DNA of 64,000 nucleotides from Megamerina dolium (taxonomy: Eukaryota; Arthropoda; Insecta; Diptera; Megamerinidae): contig OY978530.1 of the NCBI GenBank assembly GCA_963854835.1, positions 5,724,001-5,788,000 on the forward strand, written 5' to 3'. The notes under the pieces were generated by a model. The model had not been told where the DNA came from. It saw nothing but the letters and a program-made list of their open reading frames with translations, and did no database searches. The first letter of the stretch is position 1. Every line of letters starts with the position of its first letter. This document shows positions 1-10,493 of the stretch, piece by piece. The translations under genes and the position numbers were made by a program.

Positions 1-926
1 TCGAGCTCAATCAAACGCTGAATCACTCTATCCCAGCGCAGGTAATCAAACGCACCCTTAAAATCAATAAAAACACCTAATACATACTTGCTCGTAGAGC
101 CACGCACAGAATCTTTCACGTACATCCACGCATCCTCAACCCTCCGACCCGAACGAAAACCAAACTGCTTATCCGAAATCTGACCAACACTCTCCTGAAG
201 CCGTTCCACCATGACCCGTTCCAGCACCTTGCCAAGCACCGGTAGGAGACTGATGCCCCGATAAGACCGGAGAATACTCCGGACCTTATCAGGAGACTTC
301 ATGAGAACTACCACCCTAGCTACTTTCCACTCGCGTGGAAAAATACCCTCCCATATGCACTTATCGAAGATGGCCTCCAAGTATTCCGGAATGGACTTCC
401 ACAGATGCTTACACATCTAGCCAGTCAGCCCGTCAATACCCGGAGAACGCCTCGACCTAACCAGGCTAAATGCATAGTCTAACTCACTCGTCTCTAAGGG
501 GGGAATCGGTCTCTCTTCAAGAGGAGGTACCGGTTCCACCGCCCTGTTGAAAAACTCATTCAAGAGGACGTTCATGCATCCCCTCCATGTTGATATCATC
601 GTTCTACCCACACGGAGTACACTTACATCCGTATTCTTCGCGTGGAATATCTTATATACTTTTCCCCAGGGATCGTCCCTATTATCCCTAACAAAACTAC
701 GCCAATCCTCTTCCTTTACTCTAACAATCATTTCTTTGTAAACATTCATCTCCCTACGAAACTCACTCCTGCACTGGGATACACCCACCGAACCGTCCCG
801 TCGAGCACGCTGAAAACGTCTTCGCAATCGCCGGACGAGGCGCTTCTGGAGGGTGAGCTCACTTGTCCACCACTTCACACGCTTCCTAATAACACGCTTC
901 CACCTATCAAACATCCTATCATTCAC
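1..926 (-). pseudogene. R1-clade ORF2, linker and N-terminal reverse transcriptase part
   Basis: The frame read downwards from 926 begins with a basic linker (motif NDRMFDRW) and reaches the RT fingers (RSRRSPGIDGLTG), where a TAG stop lies at 417-419. The same frame then continues to base 1 with WKVARVVVLMKSPDKV, SLLPVLGKVLERM, QFGFRSGR and the motif A aspartates in VFIDFKGAFD. The catalytic YxDD box would lie beyond the window edge. The first codon here is GTG, not ATG: the frame is really the continuation of the endonuclease part at 4220-5055, since the residues SSVWQV are encoded on both sides of the insert. One in-frame stop is seen in this part. Confidence 0.8.
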
Positions 927-942
927 CTGCCAAACACTACTA
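924..942. repeat. Target-site duplication, left copy (19 bp)
   Basis: The sequence cacctgccaaacactacta occurs here and again at 4220-4238, exactly bracketing the RTE element. Both copies encode SSVWQV in the frame of the interrupted R1-type ORF2, as expected for a duplication made at insertion. Confidence 0.93.
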
Positions 943-3900
943 CTTACTACTTATGTGGCCATAACAACCGAATATCGATTTAGGCCGAAAATAACATGCT
1001 TCGCCAGCCATCTCTGTTCTTCGATAGCTGGCGCCAGTTAGAAATTCCAAGCGCCGTCAGGTTCTCTAGTACTTGGTCTTTCCACCGGAGGTTTGGTCTT
1101 CCTCTTCTGTGTCGTCCTCCAGCGGGTTCCGAATATAACACCTTCTTAGCTGGAGCGTGTTCCTCCATTTGCTCGACATGACCTAGCGAGCGCAGCCGCT
1201 GGATTTTGATGCGCTTTACTATGTCAATATCGGCATACAGCTCGTACAGCTCATGGTTGTACCTTATTCGGTACTCGCCACCAACGCAAATAGGTCCAAA
1301 GATCTTGCGTAGGACTCTTCTCTCGAAAACCCCAAGCATTCGCTCATCCAAGGTGGAAATTGTCCAGGCTTCAGCGCCATATGTTAGAACAGGAATGATG
1401 AGAGACATGAGAGAGAGTGTAGTTTTCGTTCTTCGAGAGAGGGCTCGACTTCTCAATTGCTTACTCAGCCCAAAGTAACACTTGTTAGCAAGAGTTATCC
1501 TACGCATGATCTCCAAGCTGACGTCATTACTGCTGTTAATGCTGGTTCCAAGATAGACAAAGTCCCTTACTACTTCAAAAGCGTAGTTGTCAACAGTGAC
1601 GTGCTGTCCAAGACGTCGGGACTCTTTGTTTGTTGACACCAGATACTTCGTCTTGCCCTCGTTCACCGTGAGACCCATCCGACGCGACTCTCTTTCCAAC
1701 TCTGAGAATGCTGCACTGACTGCTCTCGTGGTCATGCCGATTATGTCAATATCGTCGGCATACGCTAACAGCATGACACTTTTGTTGAAGATAGTGCCAT
1801 TATGTCGTAGATCAGCAGCTCGTATTATTTTGATTGAAGAAGTCGCACGATAACGAATCACCTTGTCTGAAACCCCGTTCGGTATTAAACGGTGCGGAGA
1901 GGTCCTTCCCAATTTTCACTGCACAACAGGAGCTATGCAGTGTCATTCTACAAATTCGAATGAGTTTTGCAGGAATACCGAACTCAGACATTGTTGCGTA
2001 GAGGTAATCCCTTACCGGACTGTCGAAAGGGGCTTTATAATCAACAAATAGATGGTGTGTGTCGATCTGTTTTTCTAGGGTCTTCTCCAGGATTTGGCGC
2101 AGTGTAAAAATTTGGTCGATGGTAGATTTACCAGGTCTGAAGCCACACTGATAAGGTCCAATCAGGTTGCTGAGCATACACTTCAACTTTTCACACAGTA
2201 CGCTCGATAGAACCTTGTATGCGATACTCAGGAGACTTATTCCACGGTAGTTGGCGCAAATTGTGGGGTCTCCTTTTTATGTACAGGACAGAGAACACTG
2301 AGCCTCCAATCATCAGGCATGCTTTCATCCGACCATATTCTGCTTATGAGCTGGTGCATGCAGGCGAGCAGCTCATCGCCTCCGGTCTTAAACAACTCGG
2401 CAGGCAGGCCATCGGCACCTGCAGCTTTGTTGTTCGTCATAGTCGGGTGGTGGAACATCAACACCATCATCTGTAATTGGGGATTTTGGGCAATCTCGTC
2501 CACTGGCGGAATTGTTCGTAGCATCGCCATTCAATAACGTGGAGAAGTGTTCCTTCCATAGGCTCAGTACACTCTGGACATCTGTAACCAGATTCCCATT
2601 TCCATCACGACAAGAAGAGGCTCCGGGATTTAAACCTCCACTTAGGCGCTTGATCTTTTCGAAAAATTTTCGAGTCTCATTCTTGTCGGTACACATCTCT
2701 ATCTCCTCACACTCACGTCTTTCCAACTCCCTCTTCTTGCGCCTGAAAAGACGTCTCTCTGCACTCCTTTTCTCTCTATACCGCTCCTTAACAGCTCGCG
2801 TTGCACCTGCACGCAGGGTTCTTCTGTAGGCGGCGTCTTTCTCTGTGGTAGCGTCGCGATACTCCTGATCATACCACTCATTCCTCAGAGGCCGGTAATA
2901 ACCGATTACCTCCTCAGCAGCAGTAGTCATGGATTGGGATATATGTGTCCACCGTGCGAATATATCATCAAGTGGGGGAGTGTTCTGCATTAGCAGATCC
3001 GATAGTTGAGTGGAAAATGCATCTGCTGTCTCTGGTGATCGCAGCTTACTGACGTCGAGCTTTCTCTGTGTGGGACTTCTCTTGTTATTTGCGACACATA
3101 AGCGTGTGCGCACCTTAGCTGCAACAAGGTAGTGATCCGAGTCGATGTTGGCACCACGGATCGATTTCACGTCCATCACACTGGAAGCATGCCTTCCGTC
3201 AATCACCACATGATCAATATGGTTTCTTGTACGTTGATCTGGAGACAGCCATGTCGCTTTGTGGATGTCGAGATGCTGGAATCTGGTACCACCAATTACC
3301 ATGTTTCGTGCTGCGGCGAAGTCGATCAGCATCATTCAGTTATCGGAGGTGTTCTGGTGGAGGCTGAATTTTCCGACAGTTGGACCAAAGGTACCTTCCT
3401 TGCCCACCCTGGCATTAAAGTCGCCAAGCACGATTTTGATATCGTGGCGGGGGCAGCGGTCATAAGCTTCTTCGAGGCGCTGAAAGAAGCTCTCCTTGGT
3501 CACATTGTCCTTCTCATCCGTCAGAGCGTGGGCAGATATAAGGCTGATATTGAAGAATTTTGCATTGATACGGATTGTGGCCAGCCGTTCGTTCACAGGC
3601 GTGAACTCTGAGACAAGATGTCGTAGTCTCTTGCTGACCAAAAATCCACATCCTAATTCGTGCCTTTCAGCATGGCAACCGTAGTAGATGTCACAGGACG
3701 ATCTTTTGGAGCAGCCCTGTCCTGTCCATCGCATTTCCTGGAGAGCGGTGATGTCAGCTCTGTATTTTTCGAGGACATCAACCAGCTGGATAGAGGCACC
3801 CTCCCTATAAAGGGACCGGACATTCCAGGTGAATATCCGTAAATCATTGTCCTTTTTTCGTTTGCGGGGGTCATCAACAAAAGCGGTAGTCCTTATCCGA

Positions 3901-4219
3901 GGCATATTTGTTTTTTTCATTGGGGGGGTTTTTTATGTGGCGGGTCCCAAACCCAACGCACAACCTCTAACAGAGGAGATTTTCGCCACTCACTTCAGCC
4001 GCCTCCCAGCGGGTGCCAGGAAGACGTTGCCCGGTGGTCACCACATGAAGGGCGCCCATTAATAATAATGAAAGCGCCATCACATAGTAAGCAGAGCAAG
4101 CTATATGACTACCCCTCATTAACAAATAAAGGTATCATCACATAGCGCTTAGATCAAACTACATGACAGCCAGTGAGTTGACTTGCGATGAGTTCAACAA
4201 AGATTGCGCTAGCCCCACC
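943..4219 (-). mobile_element. RTE-clade non-LTR retrotransposon, full length
   Basis: This 3277-bp insert has a 19-bp target duplication on both sides. On the minus strand it has a 5' leader (4219 to 3921) with related repeats of roughly 70 bp carrying the motif catcacatag, one ORF for endonuclease plus RT (3920 to 980), and a short 3' end with TAAG-like repeats rather than poly(A), which is usual for RTE elements. A 5'-truncated relative lies at 54639-55444 and an internally deleted one at 28948-29207. The RT and C-terminal style (AYADDIDIIG, LTYGAEAW, RRGRPNLRWKDQV) supports RTE; assignment to a named family was not possible. Confidence 0.85.
980..3920 (-). pseudogene. RTE endonuclease-reverse transcriptase ORF, decayed
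   Basis: From the start near 3920 (MKKTNMPRIR) the frame shows an APE-type endonuclease: FTWNVRSL, LQEMRW, the VLGDFNARVG box, then DQRTRNHIDHVVI and DSDHYLVAAKV. RT follows, with CGFRPGKSTIDQ, RGFRQGDSLS and the catalytic LAYADDIDIIG. The C-terminal region has GAEAW and LGHVEQMEEHAP. A stop at 3336-3338 interrupts the endonuclease in frame. Further frame changes lie between 2530 and 2388, near 2237-2186 and near 1900-1812. The order and domain set are complete, so the copy inserted as a full-length element and decayed later. It was probably once one protein of about 970 residues. Confidence 0.85.
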
Positions 4220-4238
4220 CACCTGCCAAACACTACTA
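4220..4238. repeat. Target-site duplication, right copy (19 bp)
   Basis: Identical to 924-942. It marks the 5' boundary of the minus-strand RTE insert and the point where the R1-type ORF2 resumes. Confidence 0.93.
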
Positions 4239-5055
4239 TTCAAAAACTCAATTTGTTCATCCAAAGACTTCTCGCTGAATACGCTCACCGGAGTCTCACA
4301 CACAATCTCACGAACATTCTCACAAAAACGCACCCAATTCACGCCGCAAGTACGCCACCGTCCTACATTGAACATAGAATTGGACACAATAGTGGTAGGG
4401 GTAGCGACCACAACCTCAATCAAGTTGTGATCACTAACTTCCCATTGGCCATTAACACACCAATCAAACTGAAGCATTCTCCGTGCTGCATCATTCACCA
4501 AAGTTACATCTATGTCACTACCACCACCCAGGCTAGAAAACGTGAAATACTCGGACGGAACGTTCAACACATGCATACCCTTAGCAACTACCCAGTCACT
4601 CAGAACGACCCCTCGACTGTGGTTCTGATATCGAAGCGATTGCTGGGACATCTTACTGAACCACAGCGAGGATGCTGTGTTCGCATCTATGCCTATGGTA
4701 ACAGGCGTGCTGCTCTCCGAGAGCAGCACCGTATCAATATAATCAAGATATGGCTCTATGCTTAGACTAAACTTAAAGTAGCTACTAACGACAAGTAGCC
4801 TCTAACACACACACCCCAATCAGACGCATTAACAAGAATACATTCGACGTCGACGCTGCTCACCACCACCGCAGCACCGCACTTAAGATCCGGGAATACC
4901 CGCATAGAGCTGGGCAGTCCCTGGACCGCGTCATTGTTTGCGTACGGCTCTTGGATCATCGCAATGCTGCAACTGTGAGCGAGCATAATCGCACCTAACT
5001 CACACATAACGGGGTAAGACCCATGGCAATTGATCTGAAAGATCTTGACGGACAT
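4220..5055 (-). pseudogene. R1-clade ORF2, endonuclease part
   Basis: ORF2 probably starts at the ATG at 5053-5055 (MSVKIFQINCHG), overlapping the end of ORF1. The frame shows an APE-type endonuclease: the QINCHG start, IQEPYAN, and after a frame change near 4762-4730 the segments TIGIDANTASSLWFS, SEYFTFSS, DIDVTLV and VSDHNLIEVVV (the SDH active-site box). It is cut by the RTE insertion at 4220 within SSVWQV; the rest of ORF2 is at 1-926. The endonuclease would nick the chromosomal target to prime reverse transcription. This copy is inactive because of the frameshift and the insertion. Confidence 0.82.
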
Positions 5056-5860
5056 TAATGCCTGGCATTGGCACGAGCAACAATGGACGCATACACCGGG
5101 CAATCCAGTGACATCATAAGATGGTCAGCTGGCTTACCCTTGAAGGCGCAGTTGCGACAATGCATTGCATTGCGGCAACTCGCCACGCGATGCCCCTGCT
5201 GTCCGCACCCACGACAGACATCTTCCTTAGCCTGGTATGGTCAAAACCCATACATATAAAGCAGCCGGGCATCAGGCTGGATGGACGCACCCTGAACGGG
5301 AACCACTTGAAGTAGCAGCGGCCGTTCGTCAGGAGGGTCGACACCACCGCATCAAATCCCTCCAAGACGACGTTCACCGCCGCACCGTCCAGGGTGAGCT
5401 CACCATTCTGACACCCTGCTTAAAAGCCGCAGGCGACAAGCTCTCCTTGGAGTTCCTCTCGAAGAGCTCCTGCATGAAATCGTCAGGAGTGATCTCCGGA
5501 TGAACCCCCTGGACGACAACTCGCGCGCCTCGCTTCTCGTTCACACTAACGCTAAGCCCCAATTCCTCGAACTTGGCGTTCTTCGCCACCCGATCACGCT
5601 CCGCGACCGAGGGGTCCGGATCACCGCTCCCCGCCCTTAACGGGACGCACGTCATGCACCCTGACTTTTAACGTTGGGCCCACTTCATCTACCACTTTTC
5701 GGATCACTTCGTCTGACGTTTGATTTTTGCTTCTTACGACAAGCGACCACGTCTCCACCGGCTTCGACACAACCGGTGTCGGCACCGCCCGTGCAGGTGG
5801 CACGGGTGCGCGAGAAGTCGGCATTGCAAGTATGCACAGTTATAAAAACAGTAAATTAAT
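5046..5860 (-). pseudogene. R1-clade ORF1 (gag-like), decayed
   Basis: Fragments in overlapping frames at 5824-5621, 5655-5374 and 5377-5114 form one gag-like protein. Recognisable parts are ETWSLVVRSKNQTSDEV and VRVHDVRPVKGG, then GARVVVQGVHPEITPDDF, then RCYFKWFPFRVR with PGCFICMGFDH as the first CCHC zinc knuckle. A second and third knuckle follow in shifted frames around 5240-5120 (CRGCG, CRNCAF). In R1-type elements this protein binds the element RNA. At least three frame changes show it is a pseudogene. The C-terminus runs into the ORF2 start near 5055. Confidence 0.75.
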
Positions 5861-5870
5861 AATTATTTGA

Positions 5871-6747
5871 TTTAAGTGTAGCTTTCTATTGTTTTGTACT
5901 AACACCTGTTTTGTTCATAAATATGTTAATTAATTTTCTATATGTTTCTAATTTCTGTTACCAATTGCTGTTCCTTTTATAAATAACTATATATGTATTG
6001 TAGCGCCCATTGCTCAATTCCCTTCATTTCTTTTTTCTTGTAGTCACGTAAATTATATTACATTATATATAAGTGTAGTCAAAAAATATGAAAAACATAA
6101 GTATTATAACGTTTTTGAAATTTGCGATCTTATTGTTTATAAAGCAGCATCATCCACACACACACAGACACATTATCATCAAGCACCAATTGCAACAACA
6201 TCATCAACATCAGTGCAATCGACGTTGAAGGTTCAGCGGTGAAAAACTCCGTCACTGAAACAAATATATGTCGTGAGTAATAATATTATTTCATTAGAGA
6301 ACTAATTTATTTCTTATATTTTCCAGATTGGATCGAAGTGCTTGCATCCAAAACAATAACATTTTAAAACAAATTATTTAAATAGTAAAGATACTAATTT
6401 TTATTTCCTTTTCCAGATGTAAACTGATGCTACATGCTTAACAGAAAAGTTGAAATTCGTTGAGGCAACCGCAACTGCAGCACATTTTATAAAGTTAATG
6501 TTTATTAAAAATTTGTAAATTATTTTTAATTGTAAATATATATCAAAAGAATGATAATTTCATTACTTTTCATTTGATTATAACAATAATGGAATTTTGT
6601 AACATTTATCTAAAAGTAATATTGTATTAATATTGAAATTTTTCCAAATTTCATAATGTATTATTTAAAAAATCGTTAAAATTAATATAATTACTAATAT
6701 TATTACAATTGTTATAAATATTATTACAATTGTTATAAATATTATTA

Positions 6748-6785
<38 letters not shown>

Positions 6786-7086
6786 ATTGTTATTAATAAT
6801 ATTAATATTTTTCAATAAAATAAAGAGTTTGACATTTAAATAGTGTTTGACATTTTTAAGAATAATTTAAAATGTTTATTAAAAATGCAACCCTGCACCG
6901 AGGGAAATTAGAGGAGTATAGATATATGTTTTATTTATAACGTAGGATGCGTGATCACACGTACAAGGGGAAAGTGGCTAGTTTTTTCCCAGCGCCTATA
7001 CAAAGTTACCCAGTTTTTTAACCACTTTAGAGGGTAATGCTACCCACATATTAATCAGATAATAACCCAGTTCTGGCTAGCAGGGT
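5871..7086. other. AT-rich intergenic DNA with possible small introns
   Basis: No protein-coding signal is seen. On the plus strand a GTGAGT donor at 6273-6278 is followed by a pyrimidine-rich ttttccag acceptor ending at 6326 (a 54-nt intron) and a second ttttccag acceptor ending at 6416, with a TACTAAT branch-like motif before it. AATAAA signals occur near 6815. This could be the 3' part of a spliced host non-coding RNA. A 21-bp unit containing ttacaattgttataaata is tandemly duplicated around 6695-6740. Confidence 0.35.
6748..6783. repeat. Trinucleotide microsatellite (ATT)n
   Basis: About twelve near-perfect TTA/ATT units inside AT-rich DNA. No coding context is seen. Confidence 0.9.
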
Positions 7087-7265
<179 letters not shown>

Positions 7266-7512
7266 TGGTACTTTAAGCCCCAAAGGGCTTTTTGACCGAG
7301 CTTCTCTTCCAGAGGGACCTACTTATTTTAGCCGGTTCTGAACGGCAGAATTCTTGCGACATCACTTTTTCTGAGCTTTGTCACAGAGTTGTTTTAGAAG
7401 CTTTTCCATGGCAAATTGTTACTGCCGGAAGAATTGCCAATTGCTTGCCGACAGGTGGGTATGGGTCGAAAGAAAAATTTTCGGTATTAAATTTGTTATG
7501 CTTCAGTTGAGG
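7266..7512 (-). mobile_element. tRNA-derived SINE, copy 1 (5'-truncated)
   Basis: This matches the bodies of the SINEs at 18247-18612 and 52110-52469: a gccccaaagggct 3' end, the segment tagccggttc(c/t)gaacgg, and gccaattgcttgccgacag. It lacks the tRNA-like head, stopping where box B would be, and has an internal deletion of roughly 38 bp after cttctcttcca compared with the other two. The 3' end joins the microsatellite. Confidence 0.85.
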
Positions 7513-7539
7513 ATATAAGTGTGTGTGTTCCAACACACA

Positions 7540-8103
7540 CACACATTTGTGTCTTTGATTCCTAATGGTTACGGTCACTATAACTGGGCTCTAAGCTACC
7601 GGGGGAGTCGGCAGGTCGCGGATAGCCGGACGGTCTGTAGCGGCAGTTTAGTTGCGAAATAAGTTTAAACGAATATGCAATCCCCGACGATGAACGACAG
7701 GATGAAGTAGGCGGTATGAAAGCCAGCGAGTCCTAAGAAATTCCTGTGACAGTGGAGAGTCGACACCGCCTCTTTGAATTACCCCCTCATCATGCATGGA
7801 CATGATGAGTTATAAAAAAACCCAGGCGCGACGGTCTCCATATTGGACGGCTTCCTGGTTAGCGTCTGTAGACCATGTTAGGTGCGGCTGTTAAATCGAC
7901 CGGTATATCCGTGGGGTACTGGGAGTCCTTCAAAACCACAACAGCTTTCTCTGCTGTTTGGATGATGAGAGTAATGTGAGCTTGCTCTGCCGAGGTGTTA
8001 GTCGCGGTGGGTCTCATAACCCACCGAGAACTAACTACAATAGCACTAAAACCTAAAACACAATAGAACTAAAAACAATAGCAGTAATGTAGATGGCATC
8101 ATC
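7540..8103 (+). other. 5' leader of the R1-clade element
   Basis: A GC-richer stretch with no long frame leads into ORF1. It contains short self-complementary pieces such as gtgggtctcataacccac (8009-8026). The exact transcription start is not visible. Confidence 0.5.
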
Positions 8104-9385
8104 ATGAGCAGTGGCACTCAAGGTCGTTGCGATGGCGGTAGAAAGTTGCCTGAAGATGAGCCGTCCAGGAAGACACCGATTACGAGTGAAGATGGCAAAA
8201 CTTTCGAAGTTGACCCACTTAAGCTTGCACCAAGACTGGTGCGGTCGCCAAAAACAGCGGAAAAGCCTGCAAGAGCAAAATCCTCACCACCTGCGATGCA
8301 AGATAGCACGCCTATATCTAAAGCGACGTAATCGAGTGGCGATATCATGTCTGAGTTAGGTGAGCCAATCAGGATGTTGACTGAGGCAATGCGCCTACCG
8401 CAACGATCGATCAACAACCAAATCAGGGACCTACTCAGTCCCTGATTTGGTTCAGTTCAGTAACGCGACTTAACGAACGTGCCCAAGAAGAGTATAACAA
8501 AAATAAAGAAAATAGACGAAATGTACCCCTCAGGTTAACATTTATAGGATCAACGCCGAAGAAGACCCGCGAGGACGAGCAGCTGACACGAAAAACACAA
8601 CCCAAGAGGAACAGAGCCACTCACGAGGACGTGCAAAACCCTACAGCTAATACGAGCAAAAGCGATGGAGGCAATAGTCCTGCCAAAGATAAAGAGAAAA
8701 CATAGGGAAATGGCTGGACACAGGTCAAATGCAAAACGCAGAACGCTAAGAAGAAGGCGACCTATACGCTGCCCCCAAAACCAGACGCGATAATCACTGT
8801 ACGCGCTGAAAATATGTTATCAGTTCTTTTACAGTTCTAAGTATGTCTATAGTGACATACTTAGAACTGTAAAAAAGGATGATGCCCTGCATGAACTCGG
8901 TGAGAACGTTGCGCGGATCAGGAAGACGGCAAAGTTTTGCTTGAATTGAAGAAGGCCCAGATGACAAACATAGGAGTATATGAAAAGCAAATAAATAAGG
9001 TGCTGCGTGACCAAGCGCAGATCCGGTCACTAACCCATGAGGTATCGGTGGAGATCCGCGTTCTAGATGAAATTACCACCAAGGAAGATATAGTCGAGGC
9101 GAACTGATCGCAAATAAAGGAGTTAAGGTTCTTCGAGGAAAGTGCGATCAAGAACATCTTGGAGGGGTATGCAGGTACGCAGACTACGGTGATAAGCCTT
9201 CTGGCGTTGAACGCAAGACGACTTCTTGATGCTCGGAAGATCAAGATTGGATGGGTGACCTGCCGAAGAAGAGAAAAACCGAACCTAAAAAAGTTTTTCA
9301 GGTGCTTAGAATATGGGTATGTGGCGGGTTACCAAATCGGCAGTAGAAAGTGTTCTCTGTATCAAGCAGCGTGCAAAAGGGTCAT
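8104..9385 (+). pseudogene. R1-clade ORF1 (gag-like), decayed
   Basis: The first frame (8104-8331) is a low-complexity Ser/Pro/Lys region typical of gag N-termini. Later pieces in other frames carry DDALHELGENVARI (about 8878-8920), TQTTVISLLALNARR, KIKIGWVTCRRRE and RCLEYGY, the last resembling a zinc knuckle with cysteines lost. A short inverted duplication at 8827-8874 also breaks the frame. The protein would have bound element RNA. It ends just before the ORF2 start at 9386. Confidence 0.65.
8827..8874. repeat. Short hairpin: 21-bp perfect inverted repeat with 6-nt loop
   Basis: Arms 8827-8847 and 8854-8874 are exact reverse complements around the loop tatagt. The right arm reads as native ORF1 (DILRTVKKDDAL); the left arm is an inverted copy of it that disrupts the frame. 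Confidence 0.9.
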
Positions 9386-9861
9386 ATGAAAGTTGTACAG
9401 ATCAGCTTATATCATTGTAAAGCTGCACAGGAGTTGCTCATGCAGACAGTATACGAGGAGAAGATAGAAGTGGCGATAGTTTGCGAGCAGTACAAAAACC
9501 TAAGAGCAGGAACCTGGATCTCTGATCAGGTAAACTTGGGAAATCCTACTATATGCGTGCGAAGGTCTATAGAATCCATTTTTACAGCTGCTATGTTCCG
9601 CCGAGAGTGACGCAAGACGACTATGAAAGGATACTAGCCGAACTAGTGCGAGACGCCAGAACTAGTACGCCAAACGTAATAGCAGGTGACTTCAATGCAT
9701 GGGCCGAGGAATGGGGCAGCAGTTATACAAATAAGCGGGGTGATGCCCTGCTAAAGGCGTTCTCCTTGCTAGACGCGGTATTGCTCAATACTGGCGGTAG
9801 GAATACCTTCGAGAAGAATGGTCGCGGATCAATTATTGACATTACGTTCGCCAGCCGCGCG
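9386..9861 (+). pseudogene. R1-clade ORF2, endonuclease part before the LTR insertion
   Basis: ORF2 starts at the ATG at 9386 (MKVVQISLYHCKAAQ) and shows EQYKN. A frame change with probable loss of sequence lies near 9535-9570. It then continues with VYRIHFYSCYVPP, VIAGDFNAWAEEWGS (the endonuclease GDFNAW box), GDALLKAF and GSIIDITFASRA, where the LTR element is inserted. The active-site SDH box lies beyond the insert, at about 16683. The protein would nick the target for insertion. Confidence 0.82.
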
Positions 9862-10271
9862 AGTTACGTACCGTCACTCTGACCTCCATTCAGAATCGAA
9901 TAATAATGATAAGGTTGACGACATTAACATTATTATTCGAAAGTTCGTTGCACTAGCAACAAAGTAGCAGCTATCAAATGCTTCTGCTTCGTTGGCGGTG
10001 CAAAGAAATCTGAAACCAAGCAAAATATACTTAAATAAACAAAACAACAAAAAGTAGTGCCGGCTTTAGCTTGAACGGCGTCAACGTCGCCAACGTTTCC
10101 GCCGTTTATGCTTAACCAGCACTAATAGTTTATAAGGCTTATTTCTTTATTTCAAAAATCATAAAAGTTAGTCTTAAGATTCATAGCGACAAAAGCGGTC
10201 GCATAATAAAATTCTGTTAAAATAAAAAAAACAGTTTTTTTATTTAAGCCTAAGCTTAATAATACATAACT
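9862..10271 (+). repeat. 5' LTR (410 bp)
   Basis: Direct repeat of 16226-16635. The ends AGTTA and TAACT are inverted. The 3' half carries aataaaattctg and a T-rich tract that may serve in polyadenylation. It differs from the 3' LTR at about two bases (tagcttgaacgg here, tagtttgatcgg there). Confidence 0.95.
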
Positions 10272-10288
10272 GGCGCAGTCGTGGCAAT
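10271..10288 (+). promoter_or_regulatory. Primer-binding site, tRNA-Ser type
   Basis: The sequence tggcgcagtcgtggcaat begins at the LTR border. TGGCGCAGTCG is the tRNA-Ser-complementary start used by 17.6- and 297-type elements. Confidence 0.75.
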
Positions 10289-10493
10289 TAATTTCATAAG
10301 AAATTAATAAACGGACCGATAATCTAAAAAGTGCAAGTGCAAGTTAATAAGTGAAGCTATTAAATTGTAAAAAGCAGCAACGGAAAAAGACACAACAAAA
10401 AAAAAATAAATAAATAAATACTGCACTGCAACAAAATAAATAAAAACTTGGCTACATCTACACACTTAGAAGAAATTAAATTACTACTCGAAA

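Larger units (their letters stand above)
1..5870 (-). mobile_element. R1-clade non-LTR retrotransposon, interrupted by an RTE element
   Basis: Read on the minus strand, this is a two-ORF retrotransposon: a gag-like ORF1 with zinc knuckles (about 5860 to 5046), then ORF2 with an endonuclease domain (5055 to 4220) and, after a 3.3-kb insert, the reverse transcriptase (942 to 1). The RT runs off the window before the YxDD box. The ORF1 and ORF2 style, for example QINCHG at the ORF2 start and FRSGR with VEDAW in the RT, fits the R1 clade. No 28S rDNA flanks the 5' end, so this is a dispersed R1-like family and not an rDNA R1 insertion. Several frame breaks make it inactive. The 5' boundary near 5870 is judged from where coding similarity gives way to AT-rich DNA. 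Confidence 0.8.

Noticed and set aside
5046..5870. rDNA-targeted R1 insertion
   Set aside because: No 28S rRNA sequence is seen at the 5' flank; the DNA there is AT-rich and unrelated.
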